A stretch of 47,505 nt of DNA from Fidelibacterota bacterium UBA2986 (GTDB lineage: Bacteria; Fidelibacterota; Marinisomatia; Marinisomatales; AB-629-J13), in NCBI GenBank assembly GCA_002346675.1, contig DEAI01000019.1, forward strand, positions 1 to 47,505, written 5' to 3'. Numbering within the stretch: position 1 is the first letter of the stretch; each line of letters begins with the position of its first letter. A program made the position numbers and the translations under genes. Below, in pieces: positions 7,996 through 15,629 of the stretch. Below the pieces are notes generated by a model. It was not told the DNA's origin. It saw only the letters and a program-made list of their open reading frames with translations, and did not search any database.

Positions 7996-9333
7996 ATGCC
8001 AAAACTCACAATATTGCCTGATAATAAAACCCTGGAAGCACAGGATGGAGACTTGATTCTTGATACCACACTCAATAATAATATTGCCCATGCTCATGCT
8101 TGCGGTGGAGATGGTAAATGTACCACCTGCAGGATATTGGTCTTGGATGGTTTAGATCATTGCTCATCCATTTCAGAGAAGGAGAAAATTATCAAACAAA
8201 AAATACATTCCACTGAAGAGTTTAGATTGGCTTGTCAGACTCATATCCATGGTGACATGACTATTCGAAGACTTGCCCTGAATAAGGAAGATATTGAAAT
8301 GACTTCTACTCTAGAGGGCAGAGACTTAGGACGTTTGGGTGTGACAAAGAAGATTGCAATTTTATTCAGTGATATTCGTGGATTTACTTCTTTTTCTGAA
8401 AAAATAACACCTTATGACGTTGTTTTTATACTCAATCGTTATTTTAACAGAATGGTTACCATTGCTGAATCCTATGGTGGTAGAATTGATAATTATATTG
8501 GCGATGGATTAATGGTTCTATTTGGGATTAATGATGAGCCTGAACCTGCCATAGCTGCAGTGCAATCTGCTCTGGATATGTGCGATGAAATTGATGATAT
8601 GAAACCTTATCTTAAAACCATGTATGGAGAATCATTTGATATCGGAATTGGTATCCATTTTGGCGATGCTGTCGTTGGAGATGTTGGCTCAGGTAAATCC
8701 AAGAGGTTAACTGCTATTGGCGAAGCTGTAAACTTTGCAAGCCGAGTGGAATCAGCAAATAAACAATTCAAATCCCGTGTTTTGATCTCTGAAGAAACTC
8801 ATGATGAGATAAAAGATGTATTAAAAGTAAAAGATTTTGTTCGCACTAATCTAACTGGTATCGAGGATCGGGTGACTCTATATGAAATCGAGGGTATTAC
8901 AGCGGTAGTCGAAAAATCCGAGAAAGATGAATTCACTGAAAATGGTATTATTTGGAGAAAGTTTACATCAACTGCCAGTTTTGAAGATGAACCTCAACAA
9001 ATTTTTGGGGTGAAGCGAGACAAAATCCTTGTTATAAAATGTAATGAAAAGTTTATTGCTATAAATGATCGTTGTCCCCATATGTTACTAAGCCTCAAGG
9101 GCAGTGATATAGATTTAGACGATGAAACAATTACATGCCGTTGGCATAAAAGTGATTTTTGCTATAAAACGGGTGAAATAAGAGCTTGGATTAATGATAG
9201 TAAGATGAGATTTTTTGCTAAAATAGATTCCCAAGCTAAAGAGGTTTTAAATATGGAACAGACCCCTATGGATATTTTCAAAACTCAAATTATTGACGAA
9301 TATGTCTGGGTAGGAATGGATTTAGATTATTAA
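7996..9333 (+). CDS. Ferredoxin - class III nucleotide cyclase - Rieske fusion protein
   Basis: A soluble 445-residue protein with three domains. Residues 1-95 are a plant-type 2Fe-2S ferredoxin with ligands C36, C42, C45 and C80 (ACGGDGKCTTC, LACQT). Residues 117-300 are an adenylate/guanylate cyclase domain: metal ligands D126 (FSDIRGF) and D170 (YIGDG), transition-state residues N246 and R250 (EAVNFASR). The usual adenine-selecting Lys is Asn166 (RIDNYIGD), while T239 is in the position of the second base-recognising residue, so ATP or GTP use is open. Residues 317-440 are a Rieske 2Fe-2S domain with C360-P-H362 and C381-R-W-H384. Two different redox clusters flank the catalytic unit, suggesting redox-controlled second-messenger synthesis. 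AAAAGGAA precedes the ATG. It is probably transcribed alone. Confidence 0.9.
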   Translation: MPKLTILPDNKTLEAQDGDLILDTTLNNNIAHAHACGGDGKCTTCRILVLDGLDHCSSISEKEKIIKQKIHSTEEFRLACQTHIHGDMTIRRLALNKEDIEMTSTLEGRDLGRLGVTKKIAILFSDIRGFTSFSEKITPYDVVFILNRYFNRMVTIAESYGGRIDNYIGDGLMVLFGINDEPEPAIAAVQSALDMCDEIDDMKPYLKTMYGESFDIGIGIHFGDAVVGDVGSGKSKRLTAIGEAVNFASRVESANKQFKSRVLISEETHDEIKDVLKVKDFVRTNLTGIEDRVTLYEIEGITAVVEKSEKDEFTENGIIWRKFTSTASFEDEPQQIFGVKRDKILVIKCNEKFIAINDRCPHMLLSLKGSDIDLDDETITCRWHKSDFCYKTGEIRAWINDSKMRFFAKIDSQAKEVLNMEQTPMDIFKTQIIDEYVWVGMDLDY

Positions 9334-9719
9334 AGTTTGATAGATATTCCAGGTGATGCAGTAATCCTTTACACCAACAACGATGGATTCTATAATTTAT
9401 GCAATATTAAGTGATTGGATCTGACCAGAAAATTTTTAAACGTATCACCCCCCTCCTATCGATTTTTTAAGTTATGTATCTCTAATAAGTGGGGGAGGAT
9501 AGATTAGGATTTTAATTAAGGATTTTTCTAGAATTATGTTCCTATATTGAGACATATTTTTTTCTTATAATTATAAAAAATATTTTTGGAACAATTATGA
9601 TATTTCAATTGTCTATATTGTCTAGTATATATAATTAGAATAAAAGGTTTCCATATAGCTCAAACCATAAATCCATTTTGTGGGGGAAATTATTTAGTCT
9701 ATTTTTATATTAGAAATAT
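9334..9719. other. Long AT-rich gene-free stretch
   Basis: About 385 bases with no convincing frame on either strand. It contains a weak match to the intergenic repeat (CTCTAATAAGTGGGGGAGG near 9480) and ends in a strong hairpin terminator. It is either a long 3' untranslated region of the cyclase gene or the site of an untranslated small RNA. Confidence 0.5.
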
Positions 9720-9784
9720 AGGCGGAGCTCCCAATTACTTCCTTGGTCTATTTCATTAAACTCCTTGGGGGTTTCGCCTTTTTT
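9720..9784 (+). terminator. Strong intrinsic terminator
   Basis: GGCGGAGCTCCCAA (9721-9734) pairs along its whole length, with three G-U pairs, with TTGGGGGTTTCGCC (9765-9778); an outer A-T pair extends it. The loop is 30 bases and six T follow. It would end plus-strand transcription coming from the cyclase gene or from the gap. Confidence 0.8.
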
Positions 9785-9810
9785 AATTGATTTTTTATCA
9801 AAGCAACTTT

Positions 9811-10287
9811 TTATTTAGTAGCTTTTGAATATCTATATCTATATAAAAACAATATGATTATCCCAGCAACGTTAGGAAACCATACCTCCGGGTTTGACCA
9901 GTGTATACCATCAAAAGAAAAATCTGTTAGAGGATAAAATAGCTTGGTAGGGAAATATGATTTAGTGTGAAAGGGAAAATCTAATAAAATATGAAATGGC
10001 CACGCTAACATAGAAAATGCTATTTCTTTATTATATCTATTTACGAAGTATATTGCTATGGCAGCTGGGATAAAACTATGAGTAAAATCATAATTAAAAA
10101 TAATCCATCTGGGTATTTCATAAGGATTCGGAGCAAGTGTATTAAAATCATTATTAAAAAAATTAATAAAAAATAGAAGTCCAAAAGAGCATAGGTCTGG
10201 CATTGCTCCAAAAAATATTGCAAATTTCCCATGACCTCTGTAACCGAATAATCCTTTTCCCCATAGTGTATGACTAATTGTATCCAT
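9811..10287 (-). CDS. YdjM/DUF457-like integral membrane protein
   Basis: A 158-residue membrane protein with about four hydrophobic segments. His and Asp residues at helix ends match the family of inner-membrane, putatively metal-dependent hydrolases represented by E. coli YdjM (PF04307): MDTISHTLWG at the start, GAMPDL near residue 30, HSFIPA near residue 70 and WPFHILLDFPFHT near residue 96. The family's real reaction is unknown. It is the only minus-strand gene in the first 22 kb and diverges from the transferase gene at 10365, the 77-base gap presumably carrying both promoters. It is somewhat shorter than many relatives. The family call is based on motif layout. Confidence 0.7.
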   Translation of the reverse strand: MDTISHTLWGKGLFGYRGHGKFAIFFGAMPDLCSFGLLFFINFFNNDFNTLAPNPYEIPRWIIFNYDFTHSFIPAAIAIYFVNRYNKEIAFSMLAWPFHILLDFPFHTKSYFPTKLFYPLTDFSFDGIHWSNPEVWFPNVAGIIILFLYRYRYSKATK

Positions 10288-10364
10288 TAGGTGCCATTAT
10301 TCAATAAATTACGCGATATATTTAACCAAAATATTAAGCTAACAATTATCTAAAAACTATTAAG

Positions 10365-11402
10365 ATGTGGAAAACGTATATCAATAAATTTCCCAGTTAT
10401 GTTGACAATAATTTACCTTTTAATTTAAGACAAAATTTTTTAAAAAGCTTTGAGTCTAATAACTCTAAAATTCAAAATATTTTATTTTTAAAAGATAAAT
10501 CTATTCTATTTGCAAATGTATTAAAAATTACTTTATCAAGTGGACTTGATTATAACTTTTCAAATTATTTTGTGAAAAATTTGTTGGGTCTATTAAATAT
10601 TCATGCGTGTTTTTTTAGCAATTGGTATCTAAATAATTTACCATTTTATAAATTTAATGAAGATGTCGATATAAGTGAATTTTATGATCAGATTCATCGT
10701 AGATGCTCAGCTCATATTATCCCAGAATATTTAATGAAATCTGTAACAAATAATAATGATATAGATTACATTAAAATACGTATTGAAGATGATATGATTC
10801 TTAATTTGAGGAGAGAGTGGACAGATTTTAATAGCTATCTTATGAGTTTAAAAAGTAAGTATAGAAAAAATATTAAAATGATTTATGCTAAAAGTGATTG
10901 TTTAAAAATAAAACAACTCAAAACCCTTGACTTAGAATTGAATAAAGATAGGATGCAATTTTTATTTGATCAAGTAATAGAGAATTCAAATTTTAGCGGT
11001 CCAAGATTCAATGTTGAAATATTATTTTCGTTAGTGAAAAATAAGATTGTTGATTTATATGGATATTACTTAAAAAGTAAATTAGTTGGATTTTCAAGCT
11101 ATATGGCTGACCAAGATGATTTCATATCATATTATGTAGGCTATGATAAAACTTATAACTTAGAATATTGTGTATACCCTAGAATGCTTGTAGACAAAAT
11201 AAAATATGCAATAAAATTAAATAAAAATAAAATCATCTTTGGAAGAACTGCCAATGAGTTCAAAAGTAATTTTGGTGCAACTCCGTTAAAATCCTATGTC
11301 TATATAAAATTTCATAACAGACTATCTCATATGAGTTTTAAATATATTTTGAGAAAAAATAGAGTCTTACCGTGGGTTCAAAGGAGACCGTTCAAAAAAT
11401 AG
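10365..11402 (+). CDS. GNAT/FemAB-like acyltransferase (peptidogalycan-type)
   Basis: A soluble 345-residue protein. The C-terminal half fits the GNAT-like fold of the Acetyltransf_6/peptidogalycan families: FNSYLMSLKSKYRKNIK near residue 150, LVGFSSYMADQDDFISYYVGYD near 240-262, and IIFGRTANEFKSNFGATPLK near 287-306, where the family has GRT-E-KS-GA. Such proteins transfer an acyl or aminoacyl group to a small molecule or cell-wall precursor; the substrate here cannot be read. The N-terminal 130 residues are unfamiliar. Very AT-rich with Asn/Lys/Ile-heavy composition, like the genes on either side of it and the methyltransferase at 2178. It diverges from the YdjM-like gene; 60 bases separate it from the dioxygenase. 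Confidence 0.7.
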   Translation: MWKTYINKFPSYVDNNLPFNLRQNFLKSFESNNSKIQNILFLKDKSILFANVLKITLSSGLDYNFSNYFVKNLLGLLNIHACFFSNWYLNNLPFYKFNEDVDISEFYDQIHRRCSAHIIPEYLMKSVTNNNDIDYIKIRIEDDMILNLRREWTDFNSYLMSLKSKYRKNIKMIYAKSDCLKIKQLKTLDLELNKDRMQFLFDQVIENSNFSGPRFNVEILFSLVKNKIVDLYGYYLKSKLVGFSSYMADQDDFISYYVGYDKTYNLEYCVYPRMLVDKIKYAIKLNKNKIIFGRTANEFKSNFGATPLKSYVYIKFHNRLSHMSFKYILRKNRVLPWVQRRPFKK

Positions 11403-11462
11403 ATTATTAGTTGTTACTTTGCTAAAAAAACATTAAAGCCAATTTGAAATAAATAAAAGATC

Positions 11463-12158
11463 ATGAATAAAATAAAAATAAAACAAATGTTTGACTTTGA
11501 TACACTTACATATACCTATTTGTTGTGGGACGAATCTATCAATGAGAGCATTATCATCGACCCTGTAATTGAGCAATTGGATAGAGATATTGATATAATT
11601 AAAAAATTAAATTTAAAGTTGCTTTATATATTAGAAACACATGTGCATGCTGATCATATTACTTCTGCAACGGAGTTAAGGCAGCTAACAAATGCAAAAA
11701 TTTGCTATGGATCAAAAACAGGAGTTGAAGGGGCAGATATTTTATTTGAAGATGGAGATAAAATTAATTTTGCTACACATGAAATCACAGCGATCCATAC
11801 TCCAGGTCATACCAATGGTTGTGTTTCATATTATATTAGAGGTTCAATCTTCACTGGAGACACTCTGTTTATAGAGGGAACAGGTAGAACAGATTTTCAG
11901 GAAGGTTCATCTAGCAATATATATGATAGTGTTAGAAATAAAATTTTTTCATATCCAAATGAGACAATTGTTTATCCTTGTCATAATTATAGCGGTTTAT
12001 TAAACTCTACAATAGGTCATGAAAAAAAGTTTAATCCGAATGTAGGAGATAAAATCTCTAAGGAAGTTTTTTTAGAAAAAGAAAAAAGAAAAAATAGACC
12101 TTATCCTAAAAAAATTAATATAGCTGTCCCAGCAAATTTAAATTGTGGGAAGGTCTAA
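11463..12158 (+). CDS. ETHE1-type persulfide dioxygenase (MBL fold)
   Basis: A 231-residue metallo-beta-lactamase-fold enzyme expected to oxidise glutathione persulfide to sulfite in sulfide detoxification. The defining ETHE1 segments are all present: ETHVHADHITSA (residues 60-71, iron-binding HxHxDH), HTPGHTNGCVSYY near 115-127, FTGDTLFIEGTGRTDFQ near 133-149 (Asp ligand and persulfide-site residues) and VYPCHNYSG near 170. The start has no strong ribosome site. It is not fused to rhodanese, and no sulfide:quinone reductase lies in the window. The Lys-rich AT-heavy composition matches its upstream neighbour. Confidence 0.92.
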   Translation: MNKIKIKQMFDFDTLTYTYLLWDESINESIIIDPVIEQLDRDIDIIKKLNLKLLYILETHVHADHITSATELRQLTNAKICYGSKTGVEGADILFEDGDKINFATHEITAIHTPGHTNGCVSYYIRGSIFTGDTLFIEGTGRTDFQEGSSSNIYDSVRNKIFSYPNETIVYPCHNYSGLLNSTIGHEKKFNPNVGDKISKEVFLEKEKRKNRPYPKKINIAVPANLNCGKV

Positions 12159-12207
12159 TTATCTAAAATTGGTTATGAATAATTAATGTTAAAATAAAAG
12201 ATGCATT

Positions 12208-12250
12208 CCATTCTCTTTGTAATAAACTTGAGATAGTATAGATTAAAGAT
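12208..12250 (+). repeat. Intergenic repeat copy 7 (diverged)
   Basis: CCATTCTCTTTGTAATAAAC then TTGAGATAGTATAGATTAAAGATAT aligns over its whole length with the consensus, at roughly two thirds identity by eye. It starts 49 bases after the dioxygenase stop and lies just upstream of the next gene. Confidence 0.5.
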
Positions 12251-12267
12251 ATTTAATAGAGGAAATA

Positions 12268-12543
12268 ATGAAAAAACTGTTTCAACGATTCCTGGAGATC
12301 AATGTCAAATCCGCAAGAGAAAAAGCGGAGGAAAAAGGGCTGGATTTTAACGAAGATAAATTTATTAAAAACCACCAAGCAGTAATGCCGATATTATTAT
12401 TTTATGGTTTATTAGTTTTGTTAGGATTTATACTTCCCAGTGTATATACAATAGTCCCATCTTGGATATTTATTGCTGTATTATTAGGTCTGATCATAAG
12501 AGGGATAAATCACTATTTTGGTTGGATACGATTTGAAAAATGA
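12268..12543 (+). CDS. Small membrane protein, two helices
   Basis: 91 residues. An N-terminal charged, probably helical cytoplasmic stretch (residues 1-37) is followed by two hydrophobic helices at about 39-58 and 62-80, with a short C-terminal tail. AGAGGAAATA in front of the ATG is a good ribosome site. I do not recognise a family. An imperfect hairpin (AAGCAGA / TCTGCTT, 12543-12564) begins at the stop codon but lacks a T-run. Confidence 0.65.
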   Translation: MKKLFQRFLEINVKSAREKAEEKGLDFNEDKFIKNHQAVMPILLFYGLLVLLGFILPSVYTIVPSWIFIAVLLGLIIRGINHYFGWIRFEK

Positions 12544-12630
12544 AGCAGATAGCAGATTCTGCTTAAACTCTATTCTCCAAGGATTCAGTTAATCTTTTTT
12601 TCCCAAAATTCACAGAATATTTTATTTCCT

Positions 12631-12666
12631 ACCATAATAAAAAAGTGGAAGATAGAGTTTGTAGAA
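12631..12666 (+). repeat. Intergenic repeat copy 8 (weak)
   Basis: ACCATAATAAAAAAGTGGAA then GATAGAGTTTGTAGA resembles the repeat core, notably AAAAAAGTGG. It lies just upstream of the transporter gene and is the last copy I can find. Confidence 0.4.
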
Positions 12667-12691
12667 TTATTTTTAAATTGTAAATAATTTT

Positions 12692-13594
12692 ATGAAAAAA
12701 AATATTATTATTTGGTTAGCAATATTTTCTTTCAACTTATTCTCATCTTTTACTCACATTGCGGGAAAAGAAGCAGTTACCCAAATTACACCCTGGTCTA
12801 TTGCGTTCTTTCGTTCTATTTTGGCAGTATTTATTCTCTGGGTGCTGATGAGAGTCTCAGGTAAAACAATTTACCTTGAGCGTGTTGATAGTTTCAGATT
12901 TGTCATTCTGGGAGCTCTTGCTGTCCCCTTAAATCAACTTGCATTTATCATAGGACTTAATTACACACCAGTGTCTCACCCTGCGGTTCTTTATGCTACC
13001 ACATCTGCATGGGTACTTATAATGTCGGTTTTAATTGGTGTAGAAAGACTGAGGTGGTGGAAGTGGGTTGGAATTGGATTATCTATTATCGGAGTTTTTG
13101 TGTTAATGGGAGAAAAAATCCTGACCTTTGGAGATGAAACAATATTTGGCGATATAGTGCTTTTGTTTGCAGTCCTTTCGTGGTCTCTATATACTGTTAT
13201 TTGTAAGCCAATTGTTGAGCGCTATGGAGCCCTTGAGACTACCTTTTTAGTAATGTGTTTTGGAGCAATACTCTATTTCCCCTTCGGGTTATATTTTACT
13301 ATTGCGGGTGATTTCAGTACGGCTGGAATAGATGCATGGCTGGGGATTATTTATATGGGAATTCTAACATCTGGAGTAGCTTATTATTTATGGATTTGGC
13401 TGTTAGAGAGAATTCGCCCTTCACAAGTTGCAGTGGTTGCCTCTGCACAACCACCCACTACTGTCCTGCTTGCTTGGATTGTATATGGAGAGGTCCCGTC
13501 CTCAAGTTTATTATGGAGTATATTGATAGTACTCTCTGGAATTGTCCTTATGGTTGCTTATGGAGGCAAGAAAGAAAAGCCGAGTTTAAATTGA
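12692..13594 (+). CDS. EamA-family (DMT superfamily) transporter
   Basis: A 300-residue inner-membrane carrier with ten predicted helices in two EamA halves (about residues 5-140 and 150-290). Family marks include ITPWSIAFFRSILAVFILW in helix 2, PLNQLAFIIGLNYTPVSHPAVLYATTSAW in helices 3-4, and ERIRPSQVAVVASAQPPTTVLLAWIVYGEVP in the second half. DMT carriers usually export amino acids or other metabolites by proton exchange; the substrate cannot be predicted. It stands alone with its own leader region, and the small gene at 13697 follows. Confidence 0.9.
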   Translation: MKKNIIIWLAIFSFNLFSSFTHIAGKEAVTQITPWSIAFFRSILAVFILWVLMRVSGKTIYLERVDSFRFVILGALAVPLNQLAFIIGLNYTPVSHPAVLYATTSAWVLIMSVLIGVERLRWWKWVGIGLSIIGVFVLMGEKILTFGDETIFGDIVLLFAVLSWSLYTVICKPIVERYGALETTFLVMCFGAILYFPFGLYFTIAGDFSTAGIDAWLGIIYMGILTSGVAYYLWIWLLERIRPSQVAVVASAQPPTTVLLAWIVYGEVPSSSLLWSILIVLSGIVLMVAYGGKKEKPSLN

Positions 13595-13696
13595 AGTAAT
13601 ATTATGGAATATATAGAACCAATTTCTGTTACCCTAATTAAATTAACATACCATATTTACTGATGATTGGTCTTTTTAATTAAGAGCAGTTTGATA

Positions 13697-13798
13697 ATGC
13701 CGAAAAAAAAGCGAGCGAAAGCAGAAATTAGATTTTATAAAGAACTTAGAAAACATGAAGCAGAGAAAGGTGAAAAATTTTCGGCGGATAAAAAATAA
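13697..13798 (+). CDS. Small basic protein, 33 residues
   Basis: Encodes MPKKKRAKAEIRFYKELRK followed by a Lys/Glu-rich tail ending SADKK. It is highly charged, has a basic N-terminus and fits a short helix, as in small ribosome- or nucleic-acid-associated proteins. Codon use is normal and the lipoprotein gene starts 51 bases later with its own AAGGAGA. No clear ribosome site precedes the ATG, so reality is uncertain. Confidence 0.4.
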   Translation: MPKKKRAKAEIRFYKELRKHEAEKGEKFSADKK

Positions 13799-13849
13799 TT
13801 TCTTTAATCTTGGGTTGCAAATTCATCCTAAAATAATCAAGGAGATAAT

Positions 13850-14206
13850 ATGAAGATAAAAATTTCATACGTTACACTTATGATATTGGGGTGTCTTTTA
13901 ACATTAACAAGTTGCAAAAATGACAAGTTGTCCAATCAAAAGATACTGAGAGGTCTATACACAGAATACAAGAATGGTAAACTAAGTAAGTGTCAACATA
14001 ATGGTAAAACCATTTATGTAGGAGAGCTCAACGCTTATGATGCTGGGAGTTCTGTTTATGATAAGGATGGTAGTCAAATAGGGTCTTGTAAATATGCCTT
14101 GGGACGGATTGATCCTATTTGTCATGAATTGAAGGACTGTGAGGTGATTTATAGAGTAGAAGATAATATTTGGGGACAGCCAGCAGTAGATTCATTGTTC
14201 AGATAA
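13850..14206 (+). CDS. Small lipoprotein
   Basis: 118 residues with a lipoprotein signal peptide: hydrophobic residues 7-20 and a lipobox ending LTSC (Cys22), so it should be lipid-anchored. AAGGAGATAAT in front of the ATG gives a confident start. The mature part has four more cysteines (KCQH, SCKY, ICHE, DCEV), which may form two disulfides. I do not recognise a family. It is followed after 24 bases by the esterase and may form a two-gene unit with it. Confidence 0.75.
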   Translation: MKIKISYVTLMILGCLLTLTSCKNDKLSNQKILRGLYTEYKNGKLSKCQHNGKTIYVGELNAYDAGSSVYDKDGSQIGSCKYALGRIDPICHELKDCEVIYRVEDNIWGQPAVDSLFR

Positions 14207-14230
14207 AACTCTATTGAGATAAAAATATAT

Positions 14231-15061
14231 ATGCTAAAACAGATTATCACTATTGGATTCGGATTAATTATCTCTTGTAATAATATTTTCTCTCTATCTC
14301 TACCCACTATTTTTAAGAACGAGCACACTACAGGAGAAATAAATAAACACACCTTCTCCTCAAATATATTGAATGATTCAAGAGAAATATATATTTGGAT
14401 ACCGAAGGATTATTACGAAACAACTCATGAATATTCTGTTCTCATTCTTCATGACGGACAAAATGTTTTTTATCCCGGAGCATCAATGTCAGGACACGAG
14501 TGGCACCTTGATGAAACGGTATCTGATCTGATACAAGCTCATGAAATAGAACCCATAATAATGATTGGTGTATCCAATTCAAAAAATCGATCTGAAGAAT
14601 ATAATCCACTTAAAATTGGGAAAAAATATGGGAGATGCCTAACTCAAGAGCTTCTCCCTGCGGTAAGAAGTCAATATCGAATTACACGCGATAGAAAGAG
14701 GATAGGGACTATGGGGGCCTCAATGGGTGGCTTAATCTCACTATATCTCGGCTGGGAATTAAACTCACATTTTTCTAAAGCAGCTTGTCTATCTCCTGCT
14801 CTAAAATATAAAGATTTTAATTATGTAAAACAGCTTACAAATAAACCAGTGGATGGAGAACTAAAGCTTTTTATAATCAATGGAACGGAAGATTTGGATA
14901 AAATGTTACAGGAAGGGGTGAACGATTTTATTGAGTATTTAGATTTGGTCCAATTTCCTGAACGAGAATTATTGTACATAGTAGGTGAGGGAGATTCCCA
15001 TAGCGAATCAGCATGGGCAAGTCAATCAATAAATGCTTTGAGGTGGTTGTATCCAAAATAG
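14231..15061 (+). CDS. Secreted esterase (esterase D / Fes-like alpha/beta hydrolase)
   Basis: A 276-residue serine hydrolase of the PF00756 family (enterochelin esterase, feruloyl esterase, antigen 85). Residues 1-21 form a signal peptide. LILHDGQNVF near residue 75 is the oxyanion-side HDGQN motif, GASMGG contains the nucleophile S164, and GEGDSHSESAW contains the probable catalytic H257; the acid is likely an Asp in the NGTEDLD segment. It would act in the periplasm on carboxylic esters; no siderophore genes are nearby, so the substrate is unknown. A likely terminator follows at 15104. Confidence 0.88.
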   Translation: MLKQIITIGFGLIISCNNIFSLSLPTIFKNEHTTGEINKHTFSSNILNDSREIYIWIPKDYYETTHEYSVLILHDGQNVFYPGASMSGHEWHLDETVSDLIQAHEIEPIIMIGVSNSKNRSEEYNPLKIGKKYGRCLTQELLPAVRSQYRITRDRKRIGTMGASMGGLISLYLGWELNSHFSKAACLSPALKYKDFNYVKQLTNKPVDGELKLFIINGTEDLDKMLQEGVNDFIEYLDLVQFPERELLYIVGEGDSHSESAWASQSINALRWLYPK

Positions 15062-15103
15062 TTTTTTATTGAATGTAAAAAAATGAGATAGATAGACTGC
15101 GAC

Positions 15104-15137
15104 AGCTATGGTCTACTGTACTAGCTTGGTTTTTTTA
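15104..15137 (+). terminator. Possible intrinsic terminator after the esterase
   Basis: AGCTA (15104-15108) can pair with TAGCT (15122-15126), with an inner GT/AC pair, and is followed by TGGTTTTTTT. The stem is short, so confidence is limited. Confidence 0.4.
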
Positions 15138-15160
15138 TTATTGAATATTTTATATTTCAT

Positions 15161-15445
15161 TTGAATTTAAAGATACAGTTTAAAGTATTATTAGTAGTTG
15201 GACTTTTACTTACTATTCCATTAATTGCTATGCAGTTTACAGATGAGGTGGAATGGTCACCCTCTGATTTTATGTTCATGGGATTATTACTTTCAGTTAC
15301 AGGTTTTACCGGGGGATTGATATTTAAAAAAGTTAATTCTTATTCTCATAGAGTATTTTTTTTATTAATTAGTATAATTATATTTCTAATGATTTGGGCA
15401 GAACTTGCGGTGGGTATTTTTGGTTCACAGTTCGCAGGTAATTAA
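15161..15445 (+). CDS. Small conserved membrane protein, three helices
   Basis: 94 residues starting at TTG with no ribosome site visible. Three hydrophobic segments lie near residues 6-25, 36-54 and 65-85. The phrases LTIPLIAMQFTDEVEWSPSD and WAELAVGIFGSQFAG recall a conserved, uncharacterised Bacteroidota/FCB membrane protein family, which supports the frame. No function is known. It sits alone after the esterase terminator. Confidence 0.75.
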   Translation: MNLKIQFKVLLVVGLLLTIPLIAMQFTDEVEWSPSDFMFMGLLLSVTGFTGGLIFKKVNSYSHRVFFLLISIIIFLMIWAELAVGIFGSQFAGN

Positions 15446-15629
15446 ATAATATACAAACTAAAAAATTTGATTATTTCACTAGGTCATCCTAAATGTTATT
15501 AAAATTAGGTAAATGTGAGCAACTCCACTGCATCAATCTGTGGCAAATTAAATGTATAAATTAATTGTCCTAAAAATTCCCTAACTTTTGGTGAGTCTAA
15601 TTTAATCTATTTACACTTTTCTTTATAAA

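Noticed and set aside
9446..9494. CCCCCCTCCTATC and GGGGGAGGATAG
   Set aside because: They are complementary in the same direction (mirror-like), not reverse complementary, so they cannot form a hairpin beyond five bases; no known function.
12543..12564. Terminator after the small membrane protein at 12268
   Set aside because: A 7-bp hairpin exists but no T tract follows it.
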